Assembly (NCBI GenBank): GCA_022225965.2
Contig: JAKJXP020000009.1
Coordinates: 496,001-560,000 of the forward strand
Direction: 5' to 3'
Source: Diatrype stigma
Taxonomy: Eukaryota > Ascomycota > Sordariomycetes > Xylariales > Diatrypaceae
DNA: 64,000 bases
Shown one piece after another: positions 46,636 through 59,822 of the stretch. The notes beneath the pieces are model-generated. The model saw only the letters and a list, made by a program, of their open reading frames with translations. It had not been told where the DNA came from and did no database searches. The translations under genes were made by a program, and so were the position numbers. Positions within the stretch are counted from its first letter, which is position 1; the number at the start of each line of letters is the position of its first letter.

Positions 46636-47178
46636 TTTGCAATTGGTTGGCGGATTTGACCTGAAGCAATACACCCTTTGAATCCTACGAAAGCTATAGT
46701 CCCCCTGATATGACCTACTACGCCTTGGATCGTAGGCCTGGCGTTCACATACGCTAATACTGGTGACAATATATCCAGTTGGGAGCGAGATGAAATGACC
46801 CGTAGGTCATTATAAGAAGTATATATAGAGGCTGAGCCTGCTCTGTACATATACTTTGACACTTGCATGGACTTCTGAAGATCGATACATCGTGCACTCT
46901 CAAGATCACTATGGGGAGATGCTGTCTCTTGACCAGATTTCCAGGTCTATGTCATCCATGATGTATAGGCCACTACTATACAGTAGGTGAGATTCCAAAG
47001 CCTTGGAGCCTAGACATCCTGGGCGGGAGGTGAGCAATACCGCATCCCATAGTGCAAGGCACATCGTGCAGGCTGTGCCTGCACCATCGGGTGTTATGGG
47101 CAGCCCGTCAGCAACTTCTATCCAATCTTATCACTTTGACGATACTCACCGAAAAGGGTGGCACGAGGCAGAAACTGA
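46636..47178. other. Gene-free stretch left of the MITE
   Basis: 543 bp with no gene recognised. It may include the old promoter of the HET remnant. Confidence 0.45.
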
Positions 47179-47186
47179 TGTGCAGC

Positions 47187-47595
47187 CAGGGTGTCACGCA
47201 ACGCAACCACTGCAACGCGATTACCACCAACTGGTAACCACCAGCTTCTGCAACCCATACATTCGAAATCTCTCTGAATTGCGCAACCTGCAATGCAATC
47301 CACGATAGCCCTCCTGGTTGCGCAACTGGTCGCACGTTGCAATGGCTGCTAATGCGTGGCTAGTATACACCTAAGCACCGCCACATTGACGATTTAGGGG
47401 TTGGAAATAAGGGGTCGGAAAGGTGGGTGGAGGGGGGTGGGGGCAGGTATGGATCCGGTGGAATACGCTTCCAGGCGTCGAATACCATTGTATATGCCCT
47501 CACTTTGACCCGATTTGGGTGGTTTGGGTATTGCAACCAGTGCAACGCCATTGCAATTTGGTTGCAGTGGATTGATTGGGTTGCGTAATACCCTG
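47187..47595. mobile_element. Non-autonomous hAT-type element (MITE)
   Basis: 409 bp flanked by a perfect 8-bp target-site duplication TGTGCAGC (47179-47186 and 47596-47603). Both ends begin CAGGGT when read inward: left CAGGGTGTCACGCAAC, right CAGGGTATTACGCAAC, differing only by two transitions. Many GCAAC motifs lie near both ends, as in the subterminal regions of hAT elements. CAGGG termini and 8-bp duplications are hAT hallmarks. No transposase is present, so it needs a helper element. Confidence 0.88.
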
Positions 47596-47890
47596 TGTGC
47601 AGCTTTGTTAGCAACATAGATCCTCCCTTTCGAGTCTTCACCAATTCCCAACCTAGGGTATGTCACATCACAAAAACAGAACCGTTATCAATTCTAGTGG
47701 CAATAACGCTATATATCCCCACTGCGACAGGGTGAAAATTAAAAGCAGTACCTTAGAACTCTCATCTTACATTGGAGATCACTTCATAAGCCAATAAGAC
47801 ATCTCGGATAATGACAGCCTTTTAGTATCGAGGGATAGATGCCATAATATACCGACTTTTAACATTATGACATGCAAAAGGCAATGTATA

Positions 47891-50064
47891 CCATGCGGGA
47901 CCCCCTTTCTGTACACCCCCACATTCTGCACACCTAGCTCCACAGCACCACACCAAAACCCTATAACTTCACTTATAGGTATATAAATCAAAAAAATCGC
48001 AAAATTATGGGAATTGCTTTATTTAATAGGGCTTAAGCTAATTAATTCATTAAATAAATTAAGCGCTTAATTTAACGGCTTAATCGTATATATACGGCCT
48101 TTCGTATAATAAGGTTTTGGACGTTATTTTTCTTTTCCTTTTTATTTATAATAACTTTTTTTTTATCTGCTACTTTTGTTATTTTTAAGGGGTATATTCT
48201 AATCCTTGCCGAGGATTTCTGCAAGATCCTGAAAGCGCCGGTTTGAATTAGGTATAGCACGACGTTTCTTGGGCTTTAAACGTTTTAATTAAGCCTTTAA
48301 TTCCTTTATACGACGGCCCTTAAAAGCAATTTCTATATTTTAATTATCGAAAGCCTTTATAGCTTTAACGAAACGCGTTTTTATATAAAGTAATCTCGCT
48401 ATTTTTATATCCCTAATTTGGCGGCTAATTATAAGCGTATAATTATCGTTAAATGGTTCTTCGTTAATAATTATACGTTCGGATGTTTTTTTTTTCCTTT
48501 TGGATTTCTAAATGGCTTAACGTTTTAACGCAACTAATAAGCCAATTACCAATTATTTTAAAGCCCGATTAAATATTCTTTTTCGTGAACGCTTTTATTC
48601 GGGCCTAAGCGTAAGTACGTATAAAATTAATCTTATTTACGAACAAAGCATCGTTTAGGTTTTGGAAAAGGAAAAAATGCTTTTTATAAGCAAATTTAAG
48701 AACGTTATAAAGGCCGTTATTAAATGGCTATAAACCGTATAACGTATAGGCCGATAGAAAATAATAATATACGTTAACAAAGAAACATATAATTATGAAT
48801 TCTTTTTAAAGCTAATTAAATCGTATACATAATATAGGAAATAATATATTAATTAAAATATGGCTTTTATAACCATTTATTATTAACAAAATAACTTCCG
48901 AAGGGTTTTTGCGTTGCATTTAAAAAAAAAGAACGTTTTTTAGCTACTTATAAGCTATATCGTTATCGGTTTATTCATTATTCGAATAAATATAATGCTA
49001 ATCTGTTATTTTTCGAAACTTATCAAAAAACCATTATTTTTGTAATGCCTTTTCTTTAAAAATTATTCCGGGGTTTAATATTTTGCCGTTAGCGGTTATA
49101 GCTTCGATAAAAATAATCCAGTTACGCCCTTAGTTATTTTTTACGAAAGCCTTATTTGTTTCGGCATTATTTAAAACGAAGCTATTAAGTCCTATATTTA
49201 AACGATTAAGGAATGCCAGAAATATAATAAAAATATAAGGAATTTACCGAAGCCTATTATAATGCCATTCTTATCGATATTTATAATATATTTCGGCTAA
49301 ATTTAATTATAATTCTTCTTAATATTAAAATACCAATTAACGGTTTTCGAAATAAAGCCGTTAAAACGTATAGCCTTTATACGGCGCTTAATCTTAATAT
49401 GAATAAAAGGATTTTTCTTTCGGAAGCCGTTTAATCATTTCTTTTTTAATTCCTTATAGTTCCCTTTTTAACGTAAAAGCTTAATTATTATATTGCATAT
49501 AACAACGTATTTAAGAACATACTTAAGGCTTTTTTAACGTAATATTCATTAAATTAAGCAATTCTTTTATTTAAAGGTTATTCGTTATTTTTTTTTTATT
49601 CTTTATTTTTAAATTTATTCATGCCATTTATACGAATACAAATTATTAAAACTGGTATTTTATACTTTTATAAGGCCTTATATACCGAAAGGCCATTATT
49701 CGTAACGTCGAATATAACATTAATTAAGTTTAATTCGATATAAAAGGGCATAATTAATAATATTACAAATAATACAACAAGTTATATAATATACGAATAT
49801 AATTATTAAAAATATAAAGAAAAACATAATTGCATTTAGAATTATATTTTACTTAATCCTAAAATTATAAAGATTATTTAACTTAAAGCAGCTAATTATA
49901 TAATATTAATCGCTAGCTTTAGGTTTATTTAAATATAAAAAAAACATGCAAATAGCTTTATTAATCGTTTATATACGTATAAATGAAGTTATAGGCTTTA
50001 TATGGAGGTTAAGTTATTTAGGTATGCAGAATATAGGGGTATGCAGAAAGGGGGTCCCGCATGG
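47891..50064. mobile_element. RIP-degraded Tc1/mariner (Fot1/pogo)-like DNA transposon
   Basis: A 2174-bp, very AT-rich block bounded by 46-bp terminal inverted repeats starting CCATGCGGGACCCCC, at 47891-47936 and 50019-50064, with TA on both outer sides (47889-47890, 50065-50066). The two repeats differ at five positions, all C/T transitions, and the interior is saturated with stops and TA-rich tracts, as expected from repeat-induced point mutation. Size and TA target suggest a Fot1/pogo-type element, but no transposase motif is readable. Confidence 0.82.
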
Positions 50065-50066
50065 TA

Positions 50067-50537
50067 CTGTCATGCCGCCGTAATTACATGTTCAGGGTGT
50101 GGATTACCGCTAACGACATGCGAATATTCGGCCTTGAGGGGACAGTCTCATTGGTTCTCGGCGCGGCGCTCTGCGCAACGCCGGCGCCGAATCCTTCGGC
50201 GGTAGATAATGCTACTTACTGCAGTCTGGGAAAGCTCCGAGTGCAGCCAGCGAAATACCACCTCGGTCTTCCGAGCTTTCCCAAATAACGTTGATTTGAA
50301 TTCCTTCAGGTTGCACCCGCCTTCTCACGATGTCCTTAAAAGACTCGGCACGCCTCAACCGAACTTGCTCCTGCCTTTTCTTGAGACTCCCTCCGCGTGA
50401 CATAGCACAAGGGGTCTGAAATAACTACATAGACCTTTCCCTAAATCTACTACAACCCATTCCGCTCATCGCCCGTTCACTCACCGTTGCGGGCACATAC
50501 TTCTTAGGCACAGCAACTCATTCGCCAAGAGGCAGTC
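50067..50537. promoter_or_regulatory. Upstream region of MCT transporter
   Basis: 471 bp between the transposon and the transporter start. It has a GC-rich patch near 50155-50200 (CGCCGGCGCCG) but no gene. Confidence 0.45.
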
Positions 50538-52532
50538 ATGTCGGGTACCGATAATTCACCCTCGGACCTCGAGTCCATCGAGAAGAAGGGCGCGCCAGAG
50601 GAGGTACAGGAGGCGCCGGCGTACCATGACGACGCCCCCGATGGCGGACTTCGGGCCTGGCTCGTGGTGCTCGGGGTGTGGTGTTCGTCCTTCTGCAGCT
50701 TCGGCTGGATAAACAGTGAGTCCTCTGGCCTCATTCTATCTTATATATAATACGGGTGATAGGAGATGATGACTGACAAACCCCTTTTAACCTTTACACT
50801 ACTTAGGCATCGGCGTATTCCAGGAGTACTACCAGTCCGAACTCCTGGTCGGTTATTCGGCAGGAACGATCTCATGGATCCCTTCATTACAGGTCTTCTT
50901 CATGATGGGAATGGTACCGTGACCCGAAACCCACCCACCTGCCTAGCCCACCCACGCACCCAGTCATAACACCCAGAGCCGTGTCCCCTGTATGACCGAC
51001 TCGGCTGTAGTTATGTCACTCACTCACAGATGTAATAACTAACTCGACTCCTACAGGGACCTATTATCGGGCAGCTATACGACCGGTACGGCCCGCGATA
51101 CCTGGTCCTCGGAGGCACGTTCCTGCACGTGTTCGGGCTGATGATGGCGTCGCTCTCGACCACCTACTACCAGCTGCTGCTGTCGCAGGGCATCTGCAGC
51201 GCCGTGGGCGCGTCGGCTATCTTCCAGTGCTCACTCAACGCCCTGCACGGCTGGTTCTCCCGGAAGCGCGGCGCCGCCTTCGGCATCTCGGCCACCGGCT
51301 CCAGCATCGGCGGCATCATCTTCCCCATCCTGACGTCCCGCCTCATCCGCAGCGCCGGCTTCCCCTGGGCCAGTAAGCAACCTCCAAGCCATATATACCT
51401 CATCCGAGTGAAACCTGTTACACCCAGCCTAGATTTTTCGGGGGCCGAGCCCCCCTCTCCCCCTCCCCCGTCGCAACCCTTTGCCACCCCCCTTTCTTTC
51501 AAGCGACGTCTCACTCCGAAAGCATCACCCACTCGCTCTCGCACCATCGCTAGACCTTTTCATGCAGCAAGAGTACCAGTGAAATACTAACCCCGAGTGT
51601 CCACCCGTCAGTGCGCACCAGCGCCTTTCTCATCCTCTTCTTGCTCGCCATTGCCAACTTCACCATCGCGTCGCGCCACCCGCCGCACCCCCACCCGCCC
51701 AGCCGTGAGCAGCTCCTGCGCCCGCTCCGCGAGCTAAACTTCATGCTCGTCGCCGTCGGCATCTTCCTGTTCACCTTCGGCATGTTCGCCCCGATCGACT
51801 ACCTGCCCGTCCAGGCCGCCTCCGTCGGGGTCGACGCCACCGTCGTCGAGTACCTCGTCGCGATTCTAAACGCTGGAAGGTTCGTTCATTTCGTTTCGTT
51901 TGCTCGCTCGCTCGCTCGCTTACTCGCTTGCTTGCTTGCTTGCACTTGTACCCCCTGAAATGCCGTTGTTTTATTTCCTTGATGGAAAAAAAGGCCTTTT
52001 CCCTCACGCTAGTGTTATTATTATATTATATATACCTAAACAGGGGGGTCACAGCCATCCCAATGATTCCATGTTTTCTAACCATTTATCCGGATGCAGT
52101 CTGTTCGGCCGCCTCGGATCGGGCTTCCTCGGCGACAAGATCGGCCGGTACAACATCTTCGTGTTCGTGTGCTACGCGACGGGCGTGCTGGTGCTGGGCA
52201 TGTGGATCCCCGTGTCGTCGACGGGCGGGATCGCGGCCTTCTCGGCCCTGTTCGGCTTCTTCTCCGGCGCGTACGTCTCGCTGCTGGCCGTGCTCGTCGC
52301 GCAGATATCGCCGCCGCCCGAGATCGGCTGGCGCACCGGCATCGCCTTCTTCCTCTCGGCCATCTCCGGGCTCGTCACCAGCCCCATCTGCGGCGCCATC
52401 CTCGTCCGGACCGGCGGCGAGAACTGGACCGGCGTCAAGATCTTCGCCGGCGTCTTCTGCCTCGCCGGCACCTCCTGCGTCTTCCTGGCCCGCCTCCGCA
52501 TCACCGGGTGGAAGCTGGCCACGGTGTTCTAG
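50538..52532 (+). CDS. MFS transporter, monocarboxylate (MCT)-type
   Basis: A 433-aa carrier from exons 50538-50715, 50807-50913, 51057-51372, 51612-51879 and 52100-52532. It starts with an acidic tail leading to [18 protein letters not shown], and has [28 protein letters not shown] and [14 protein letters not shown], all typical of fungal MCT-like MFS proteins. [16 protein letters not shown] is the central loop motif. Very GC-rich exons contrast with the adjacent AT-rich transposon. The start of exon 4 is the source of the 75-bp segment misplaced at 108-182. Substrate unknown. Confidence 0.9.
51902..51943. repeat. Microsatellite GCTC/CTTG in transporter intron
   Basis: Tandem GCTC units followed by CTTG units inside the 220-bp intron 4 of the MCT gene, which is longer than the other introns here. 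Confidence 0.85.
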
Positions 52533-52850
52533 ATAGCTAACGGACGGACGGACGAACAAATCTACGAACGAACGAATGGGGGCTACGTCCCGAGTTGGTG
52601 CGGCTGAGTTATGGGCATGGGCGTGTACGATATTGGATATCCATCTTGCTTTCTTGGTTTTCTCTTCTGGACTTCAGCTGTATTTGCATAGTCGGGCTGG
52701 GTAGATTATTGGCCGGCACAGGCTTCGCTATAGATGGACAGGTATAGACCAAGGGATATGGGCAATACGATCAGATATCATCCGACTCTGAACCAGTATA
52801 TAACACCCATTTATTTAATCATTCAATAGACACACTATATGAATCTGAGA
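52533..52850. other. Convergent intergenic region
   Basis: 318 bp of 3' sequence with GGAC and GAAC tetranucleotide runs near 52542-52575. No gene. Confidence 0.5.
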
Positions 52851-54892
52851 TCAGGCCAGGGAGCTCAAGTTGAATTCTTCCAGCCAAAAGGTGTTCCAGT
52901 CCGGCAGTGGGTCCAGAAATTGACTTAGTTCAGGGTCATTCGCAATGTCCACGTTGATCTCCGCGCCGTCCGTTGTCTGTTCGACTACAGCCTCTTCGTG
53001 GAGTTGCATAGCCGAAGTCGCCGCGTGGATCGTTTTGTCGCGGTTGTGGACGGCTTCTCTAATGAGCGATGCCTTCTCCCGGAGGACCTTGATCACGGCC
53101 CACTTCGATCCGTTGGCAGAGGCACTCAATTGCAAAGTCCCGGCCTCTTGCAATCTGAATAACGCATCGATGACTTCCCAGGCCCTGGCGACGCAAGGGC
53201 CCTGTGGGCGTAGACACAAATGCCATAGAATATACAGGGGTAAATGGTATTGAGTGAAAGACCGATAAAGCCAACGATAGTCAAAGAGCAGCTCGTCATC
53301 CCAAGCATCGATCACCATCTGCAAGGTTTCACATGCTTGCTCGAGAGCCTCTGATGTGAAGTCTGGCTGTTTCGGATGTTCGATGCATGCCCATTGCTGC
53401 CGTGAGACAATATCGAACTTGGTGAAGGTGAAACGAAACACGAAGATTGTCATCCGCTGGATCGGAACAATCGGGTTACAGCGTTGTATATGAGGCTCCA
53501 CCCTTATTTTCCAGTCGCTGATGATCTTGTCCCGCACCGCACGGTCGGGAGGCGGGCTTGATGTTATCGCCGTTTGCAGCTGGGTCCACGCCCGGAACAT
53601 TTCCATCCCTACTAAAGACAGAGTCATCTCTGTCCAGCCGAGACTTGGTGTGGGCAGTTTGGTCATCTCTGGGTATAGGGCACCGTCATTGACATTGAGT
53701 GGTAGCTCAACGGTACTCAGGGGGATGTTGTTAGAGCTGCTGATCCCATAGTCCTCGCTGGACCGGCCGTCCCTCCCTACGATATGCCACCATATCCGAC
53801 GCCGTATTTCTGACTCAAAGGGCGTCAGCTTGAGCTTCTTGCCATCTCTATGCAGACCAGCCGATTCGGCAGCTCGGACTGCAAGGCCAGTCAGGATCCA
53901 AACCCCCCTCCCAGGGTTATGCGAGCGAATACCCATCTGCAGGTTATCAGTCGTTGTGCACGCAGTACGGAGAACCTATCTTTACTTACTAGGTATATAG
54001 CAAGTGCTTGTAGCAATGTCGTGCTGGTGTGACTGAGGAAATCGGCCTCTGCGAAAGCCTGCTCTACACCGGTTTTGAGCATCATCAGCCCCGATTCTTT
54101 GTCTCGCCCAAGAAGCTTCTCTGCTTCTTCGGGCTCTAGAGTGATGGCGGCGGTGAAATAGATGGAGAATACCAGCGCCAATGTATCAGGATGCGCTTTC
54201 GTGGCGTCGTGGATTACGCTGTAGACATTGATCTCAGTGGTGGGTGTATGGAAGACGTGGACAGCTGGCCCAACGTTCTGAACGAAGACGCGCCATAATT
54301 GCATGGCAGCTTGCTTGGGAGGATGCAAGGCAGCGAGCTCGCCGGTGAAATTAAGGGGGTTTGAGAGGATGCCCATAGGGTTGAAAGGCCGGAGCTTGGG
54401 TGGGTTATTTCGAGGAGTGGCTAATGCTGAATGTATGTCGCGTTCCTGCTCGATCACTCGGGAAAGGAGGTCTTCGTTGTAATACTGATTCTCCACCAAG
54501 GCCTCTTTATTCACCTCATAGCCATCCTGCGTTTGACTATAAGGCGTGTATGGCGCCTCGGCTACTCTGGACGTGTCCCTGCTGCTAGTAGTAGCCCTCG
54601 GAGGCGGTTCGGATGCCCGAGAGGACGAGACTAAGGTCCTCTCGAGCTGGGAGACTCTGGTTGCAATGTCCGTAATCCTCGTCTTCGGATTCGGAGCCCG
54701 GCGCTTTCTTCCGGCTGGAGGATACGAGCAGGCGACGTGATTCTTGACACAGGTTGAGCAAGGCAGCTCCTTGGAGCATCGGACCTTACGGCGATGGCAC
54801 GCTAAGCAAGACCGTTCAAGCTTCTTGCGCGGCGCGGTGGACGGGTCGGCACCGGGGCTCAGTGGGGTCTCGGCTGAAAGGCTTTCTGACAT
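52851..54892 (-). CDS. Zn2Cys6 transcription factor
   Basis: A 662-aa regulator from exons 54892-53990 and 53936-52851. The zinc cluster is CLACHRRKVRCSKELPCSTC with the sixth Cys in VACSYPP, all within residues 29-56. A basic linker (GRKRRAPNPK) and a short coiled coil (VSQLERTL) follow. The middle homology region appears as LTGLAVRAAESAGLHRDG and IRRRIWWHIVGRD. Divergent from the secreted dipeptidyl-peptidase, across 1.6 kb. Target genes are unknown. Confidence 0.92.
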
Positions 54893-56524
54893 TTCTGTTG
54901 ATAAGAACCGCCGTTCTTATGCTTTGCACCGATTGAGTGCTCGTTGCAATTCCGGTGGGATGGCCCATACCATAAATCACCGAGCCACGTTCTTCAGTGC
55001 GGCAGTTAAGAGTTCCGAGCGCCGAGCGCCGAAGGGTTCAGTTACCACTCCATGCACTCCACTATAAATGATAACTAACCGACTTACCCCCACTGCCCCC
55101 GTTAGGTAATCCCGTCTCACTAGATCACTTAGGTAATATCGACTGATGCGTATCAACTCTATATTTTCACGCAAATATGCATGATACTTTAAATACATGA
55201 TATCATTGTTCATTTCTTACATTGGTATTCTCTTCTACACTATACTCTTCACTCACCATATTCAGCTCATGTGGCTATATGTGTGGGTCCTGGAAATCGT
55301 GGGGTGCTCAAGCTTTTCGGCTTGGAGCTTAACTAAGTAAGTACTACCTACGTATGTCACTTACCGGGCGCCTTATCATGACTTCGCCTGAAGAAGCTTC
55401 CACGATAACACGAGAGACACCGTAAGGGGCCGAATGCTGCAGCTCTGCAAAGTTACAACTTACAAGGTTACGTGGAAATAGCACCTGAGTACGTATTCAT
55501 GAAAACTACCTTCAAAAGGGAGTCACGGAGAAATAAACGAACACGACAATGCCCTCATTTCAGTTATCTGGTTCCTTGTCTTTCCTAGAGTATATCGGGA
55601 AGGTCGAATTGCGAAATGCCTGTAGTACGCACATAATTATGTATTTACTGGGTAGTGGCAGTATCTATGTACTGAGATCCGCCTCGTGGAAGCCAAGACG
55701 TTGAGCGGGGAACTTGCTCCTCCTACATACATGTACGAAGGAATGCAACGCTGTAAGAGAGCGACCGCGCAGCCGGGCTGCCGGTGTTCCTGCCGAACGT
55801 CGAATACTAATACCATACCTAGCTGGATACTTTACCGGTCTATTGCCTCTCTTTGCACCGCCTAGGGAGCTGTAAGCATCTTGCGAGGTAGAAGTACCTA
55901 CGATATAATGAGCAATTGCGGAGAGAGGAAGCTCTAGAGTCTAGTTCGATCTCGTCGCAAGTGGCACAGCTCACGAGTAAACACCAATCATGTCCTATCG
56001 CCAACCCCGGATGCATGCACAGGATGGGCCATGACAGGGGGGTGCCCTATACCGAGCGCTACCTTACGGCAGGCATCGGAGTGCCATGGTCCAACGTCAG
56101 CGCGGAGCGAAATCACGATCATCCTTGTCACTTGTTTGTTCGTGCCAACTTCTCGGTAAGTTCAACTGCTGTCGCGTATGAAGTTCACTGTCAAGAAGTA
56201 GGTATTGTACTGTAGCTTCGCCTGCACGCGACCCCATGCCAGCGCAACCTGCAACCTGCAGGCCCTTGCATCCAACCCAGGCTCTAGTCAAGCAGAGCTT
56301 GGAATATCCCGCCATATGCAAGGATCTAGGTGAGTCGTGGGCGACGTGCAGGATGGCGGAATGGCGTGACGCAATATGTCATGGTCAGTACCGTATAAAT
56401 ATAATAATCTTGCCATCTCCCCCTTCCCTCCCTATACCACACCTTTGTGCGCTCTTCTCGACCTCCCAGCGTTCAAGGCGCGAATCCTCTGTCCAGATCA
56501 AGAGAGACCAGATCGCGTGCCAAG
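54893..56524. promoter_or_regulatory. Long divergent intergenic region
   Basis: 1.6 kb with no gene that I can support. TATAAAT at 56394-56400, about 125 bp before the peptidase ATG, looks like its TATA box. The open frame at 55916-56215 shows no protein-like features. Confidence 0.5.
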
Positions 56525-58998
56525 ATGAAGCAGATCTCATCCTCGTTGGCAGCTGCTGTAGCTTTGGCTGCCCTGTCACGGGTCTCTGCGCTTACGCCCG
56601 AGGGCATGCTTGCAGCAAACCGGTACAGTGACGCCGCGCCAAACCCATCCGGAGTGCGCACCAGCCGTCCACATCCTGCCTGGAAGATTCTAGCTTACCA
56701 TTTAACAGGAATTTGCTCTTTTCACCGTGTCGAACTATTCCTTCGACACGAAAGAGTCTTCGTCGGTCTGGAAGAAGCTTGACCTGACCACCGGAGACAT
56801 TTCCGTGTGGTACGAGGGCTCTGATATCTCCGAGGTCGCTTTCGTGGGGCCGACCCCTTCGAGTATCATCTATGTAAATGGTACCAACGAAGAGGATAAT
56901 GGCGGTATTAGCCTGTACTCCGCGGATGCCCTTGACCTCTCGAAGGCCAAGCTAGTCGCATCTCTTCCCGCTCCATATTCCGGTCTCAAGGCGGCCCAGA
57001 CGGCTTCCGGAGATATTCACTTCCTCGTCTATTCCAAAGCGTATCCGAATGGAACAGCGTATAACGAGGCTCTTGCGAGTACGCCGGCCAGCACGGCCCG
57101 TATCTACACTTCTATCTACGTTCGGCATTGGGTAAGTATACCGGAGAAATGACGATGCCACGGCGAGATGCTAATATATGCTACAGGACACCTGGTTAAC
57201 TCCCGACAGAAATGCTGTATTTGGTGGTGTGCTCAAGGGGGGTAACGGTTCATATGCACTGTCTGGGGACTTGAAGAACTACGTCACTGGTATCAGCAAT
57301 GTGACATCAGCCGAGTCTCCATATGACCAAAGTGATCAGAACGACTACGATATCTCACCCGATGGGAGTGCCATCATCTTCAACACGAAAGACATTTCCC
57401 TACCGCTCGCAAACTACACCAGTACGCAAATTTATTACGTGCCCTTCAACGGTTTTGCGAAGGATGCAGTCCCCATCAACCCCAGGGGAGGCACCAAGTA
57501 TCCCGAAGCCCAGGGCGCCTCGACGACTCCCCGATTCTCTCCCTCCGGGAAGAAAATCGCCTACCTCCAACAAAACGGCATCGCTTACGAGTCAGACCGC
57601 AATATCCTCTACGTTGCCGATGCCGACCCCGAAAACTTCAACGTTACCAGCTTGGCCTTGAACTGGGACAGGTCGCCTGACTCGCTAGCTTGGTCTAAGG
57701 ACTCGGAGACGGTCTTCGTCGCGGCCCCCGATCTAGGCAGAGAGCGTATCTTCCCATTGCCCTTGACTGCAGGAGATTCGTATGAACCGCAGAACATCAC
57801 CGACGAGGGTGTCCCTGCGGCGTTCTACGTCCTCCCCGATGAGTCTCTCCTGGTGTCCGATTCGAAAATTTGGACAAGTCGGGATATCTATGCGGTGTCG
57901 CCGAAAGGGGAGGTCACTCAGACGTACTTCCAAGCGAATCTGGTCGACCCGGCGTTGGCCGGCCTCGGACCTGAAATTGTTTCTGAGTTTCATTATGAGA
58001 CCAACACGTCCGAAATTAAGCAGCAGGCTTTTATCATATATCCGGAAAATTTCGACGCAAGCAAATCGTATCCCTTGGCCTTCCTTCCCCATGGAGGCCC
58101 CCAGGGCGCGTGGTACAATAGCTGGAGTACGCGCTGGAACTTTAAGGTCTGGGCGGACCAAGGATAGTAAGTAGCTTTCATGCTTACCACGTGCCTCGAT
58201 CTAATATATTTTGGCCGTCTACCCCCCACCCCCCGTCAACGAAGATCCCTTACCCTCTCTTGAAACACGACTTGGAGAGGATGAGCTAATGTTAGATGTT
58301 CAGTGTCGTTATCGCGCCGAACCCAACGGCAAGCGGTGGTTGGGGTCAGAACTTGACCGACGCCATACAAGGTAATTGGGGTAGTTTGCCTTACTGGGAT
58401 CTTGTGAAAGCATGGGAGTATGTCGACGAGACTCTCGATTACGTCGACACCTCTCGTGGAATTGAGGCTGGCGCGTCGTTCGGCGGCTACATGACCAACT
58501 GGTAAGCCTTTTAAACTGGAACCGTAATGGTATGCCCGCAGAAGCTGATCCAAGGGGTTGTTCGATTATAGGATCCAAGGCCACGAGCTAGGGCGCCGGT
58601 TCAAGGCCCTCGTCACGCACGACGGGAGCACCTCGACGCTCAACCAGTACGCCAGCGAGGAGCTCTGGTTCATGAACCACGACTTCAGCGGGCCCTTCAA
58701 CGAGACGGCCTTCAAGCCGGGCTCGCCCTACTACGACTACAACCCGCTGCTGTATGTCGACAACTGGGCGACGCCGCACTTCGTCGTCCACAGCTCGCTC
58801 GACTACCGCCTGCCCATCAGCGAGGGCATCCTGCTCTTCAACCTGCTGCAGACCAGGGGCGTACCCAGCAAGCTCCTCAACTTCCCCGACGAGAACCACT
58901 GGGTCATCAACCCGGAGAACAGCCTGGTGTGGCATACCGAGATCTTCAAGTGGATCAACTACTACAGCGGTATCAGCAATGCCACCAGCCCTTACTAG
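56525..58998 (+). CDS. Secreted dipeptidyl-peptidase V (S9C)
   Basis: A 718-aa prolyl-oligopeptidase-family enzyme from exons 56525-56653, 56709-57131, 57187-58166, 58304-58501 and 58572-58998. Signal peptide [22 protein letters not shown]. An N-terminal beta-propeller is followed by an alpha/beta-hydrolase domain starting near [17 protein letters not shown]. The catalytic Ser is in [11 protein letters not shown], Asp in [12 protein letters not shown] and His in PDENHWV, matching fungal DPP V. Intron 1 uses a GTGCGC donor, chosen because it joins NPSG to EFALFTVS in frame. It releases dipeptides outside the cell. Confidence 0.94.
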
Positions 58999-59822
58999 AT
59001 TAGATGGCGTGGTAGGCGACTAGAAGGGTGCGTTGGTGTGGGAAACCTTGTGGTAAATCAGCACCTAATTCTATAGACAACGTTCATCATCAGCGATGCA
59101 TCGTCCTTCCGTCTTCAGCTAAAGTAGACGCCCCATATAACAAGTTAAACGTCCACGAAACAATGTGTGTACCAACCATCATAACAAAGCGTCGTGTACG
59201 AGCTATAGAGCATGCCCACTCGTTATGAGATGCGTAAGGCAATGGAATCTCGACGTATCTATGCAGCGTCGAAAGTCGGAAAATTCAGGGGTAAAATCCT
59301 GGGTGTTGATTGGTCAGGCTGAGTGGCCGATAAGTCATTACATTATAGTTGTGCACTAACTAAATACCACATCTAGACCGGTCGAGGAGATCTGGGTATT
59401 AAACTACAATGCATAACTATCAGATTGCGTATGGCTCGAGATAGGTAGCATTACTTAAGTTGATCTTGGAAGACTCTGTCTTGAAGTCACGTGAGTTACT
59501 CTTGAACGGGCGCCCTAACACCAACAATATTTGACCCTAGATGATGCTATATCTAGTGGGCTACAAACGATTTCCGACTTGCGGAAGACTTGGTGTCTCC
59601 GCGCACACTGTTCCGAGCCAACCAATAATAATCCTTCCCCACTTGCACGGCTGCACCTATTAGATAGTCATAGACCATATATCATACGCATGCCGTTCTA
59701 CTCCTTCTTCCCCTTCCTTTTGTAGGTGTCCTTGCTATGTTATATCATAGTGGATGTCCAACCTCATCAGCGGAATGAACAGGCACGTAAAGTAAACTTG
59801 AGACGCCAACATCCCCTATGCT
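58999..59822. other. Convergent intergenic region, no gene seen
   Basis: 824 bp between the ends of the peptidase and the P450. No coding signal recognised. Confidence 0.5.

Noticed and set aside
47891..50064. AT-rich block as a centromere or replication origin
   Set aside because: It is only 2.2 kb and bounded exactly by matching inverted repeats and TA dinucleotides, so a transposon explains it.
52086..52559. Long antisense and shifted frames over the MCT transporter's last exon
   Set aside because: They are Arg/Ala/Gly-rich by-products of very GC-rich coding DNA; the MFS frame has the conserved motifs.
55916..56215. 99-residue open frame in the long intergenic region
   Set aside because: No similarity to known proteins, no splice partners and no codon bias like neighbouring genes.
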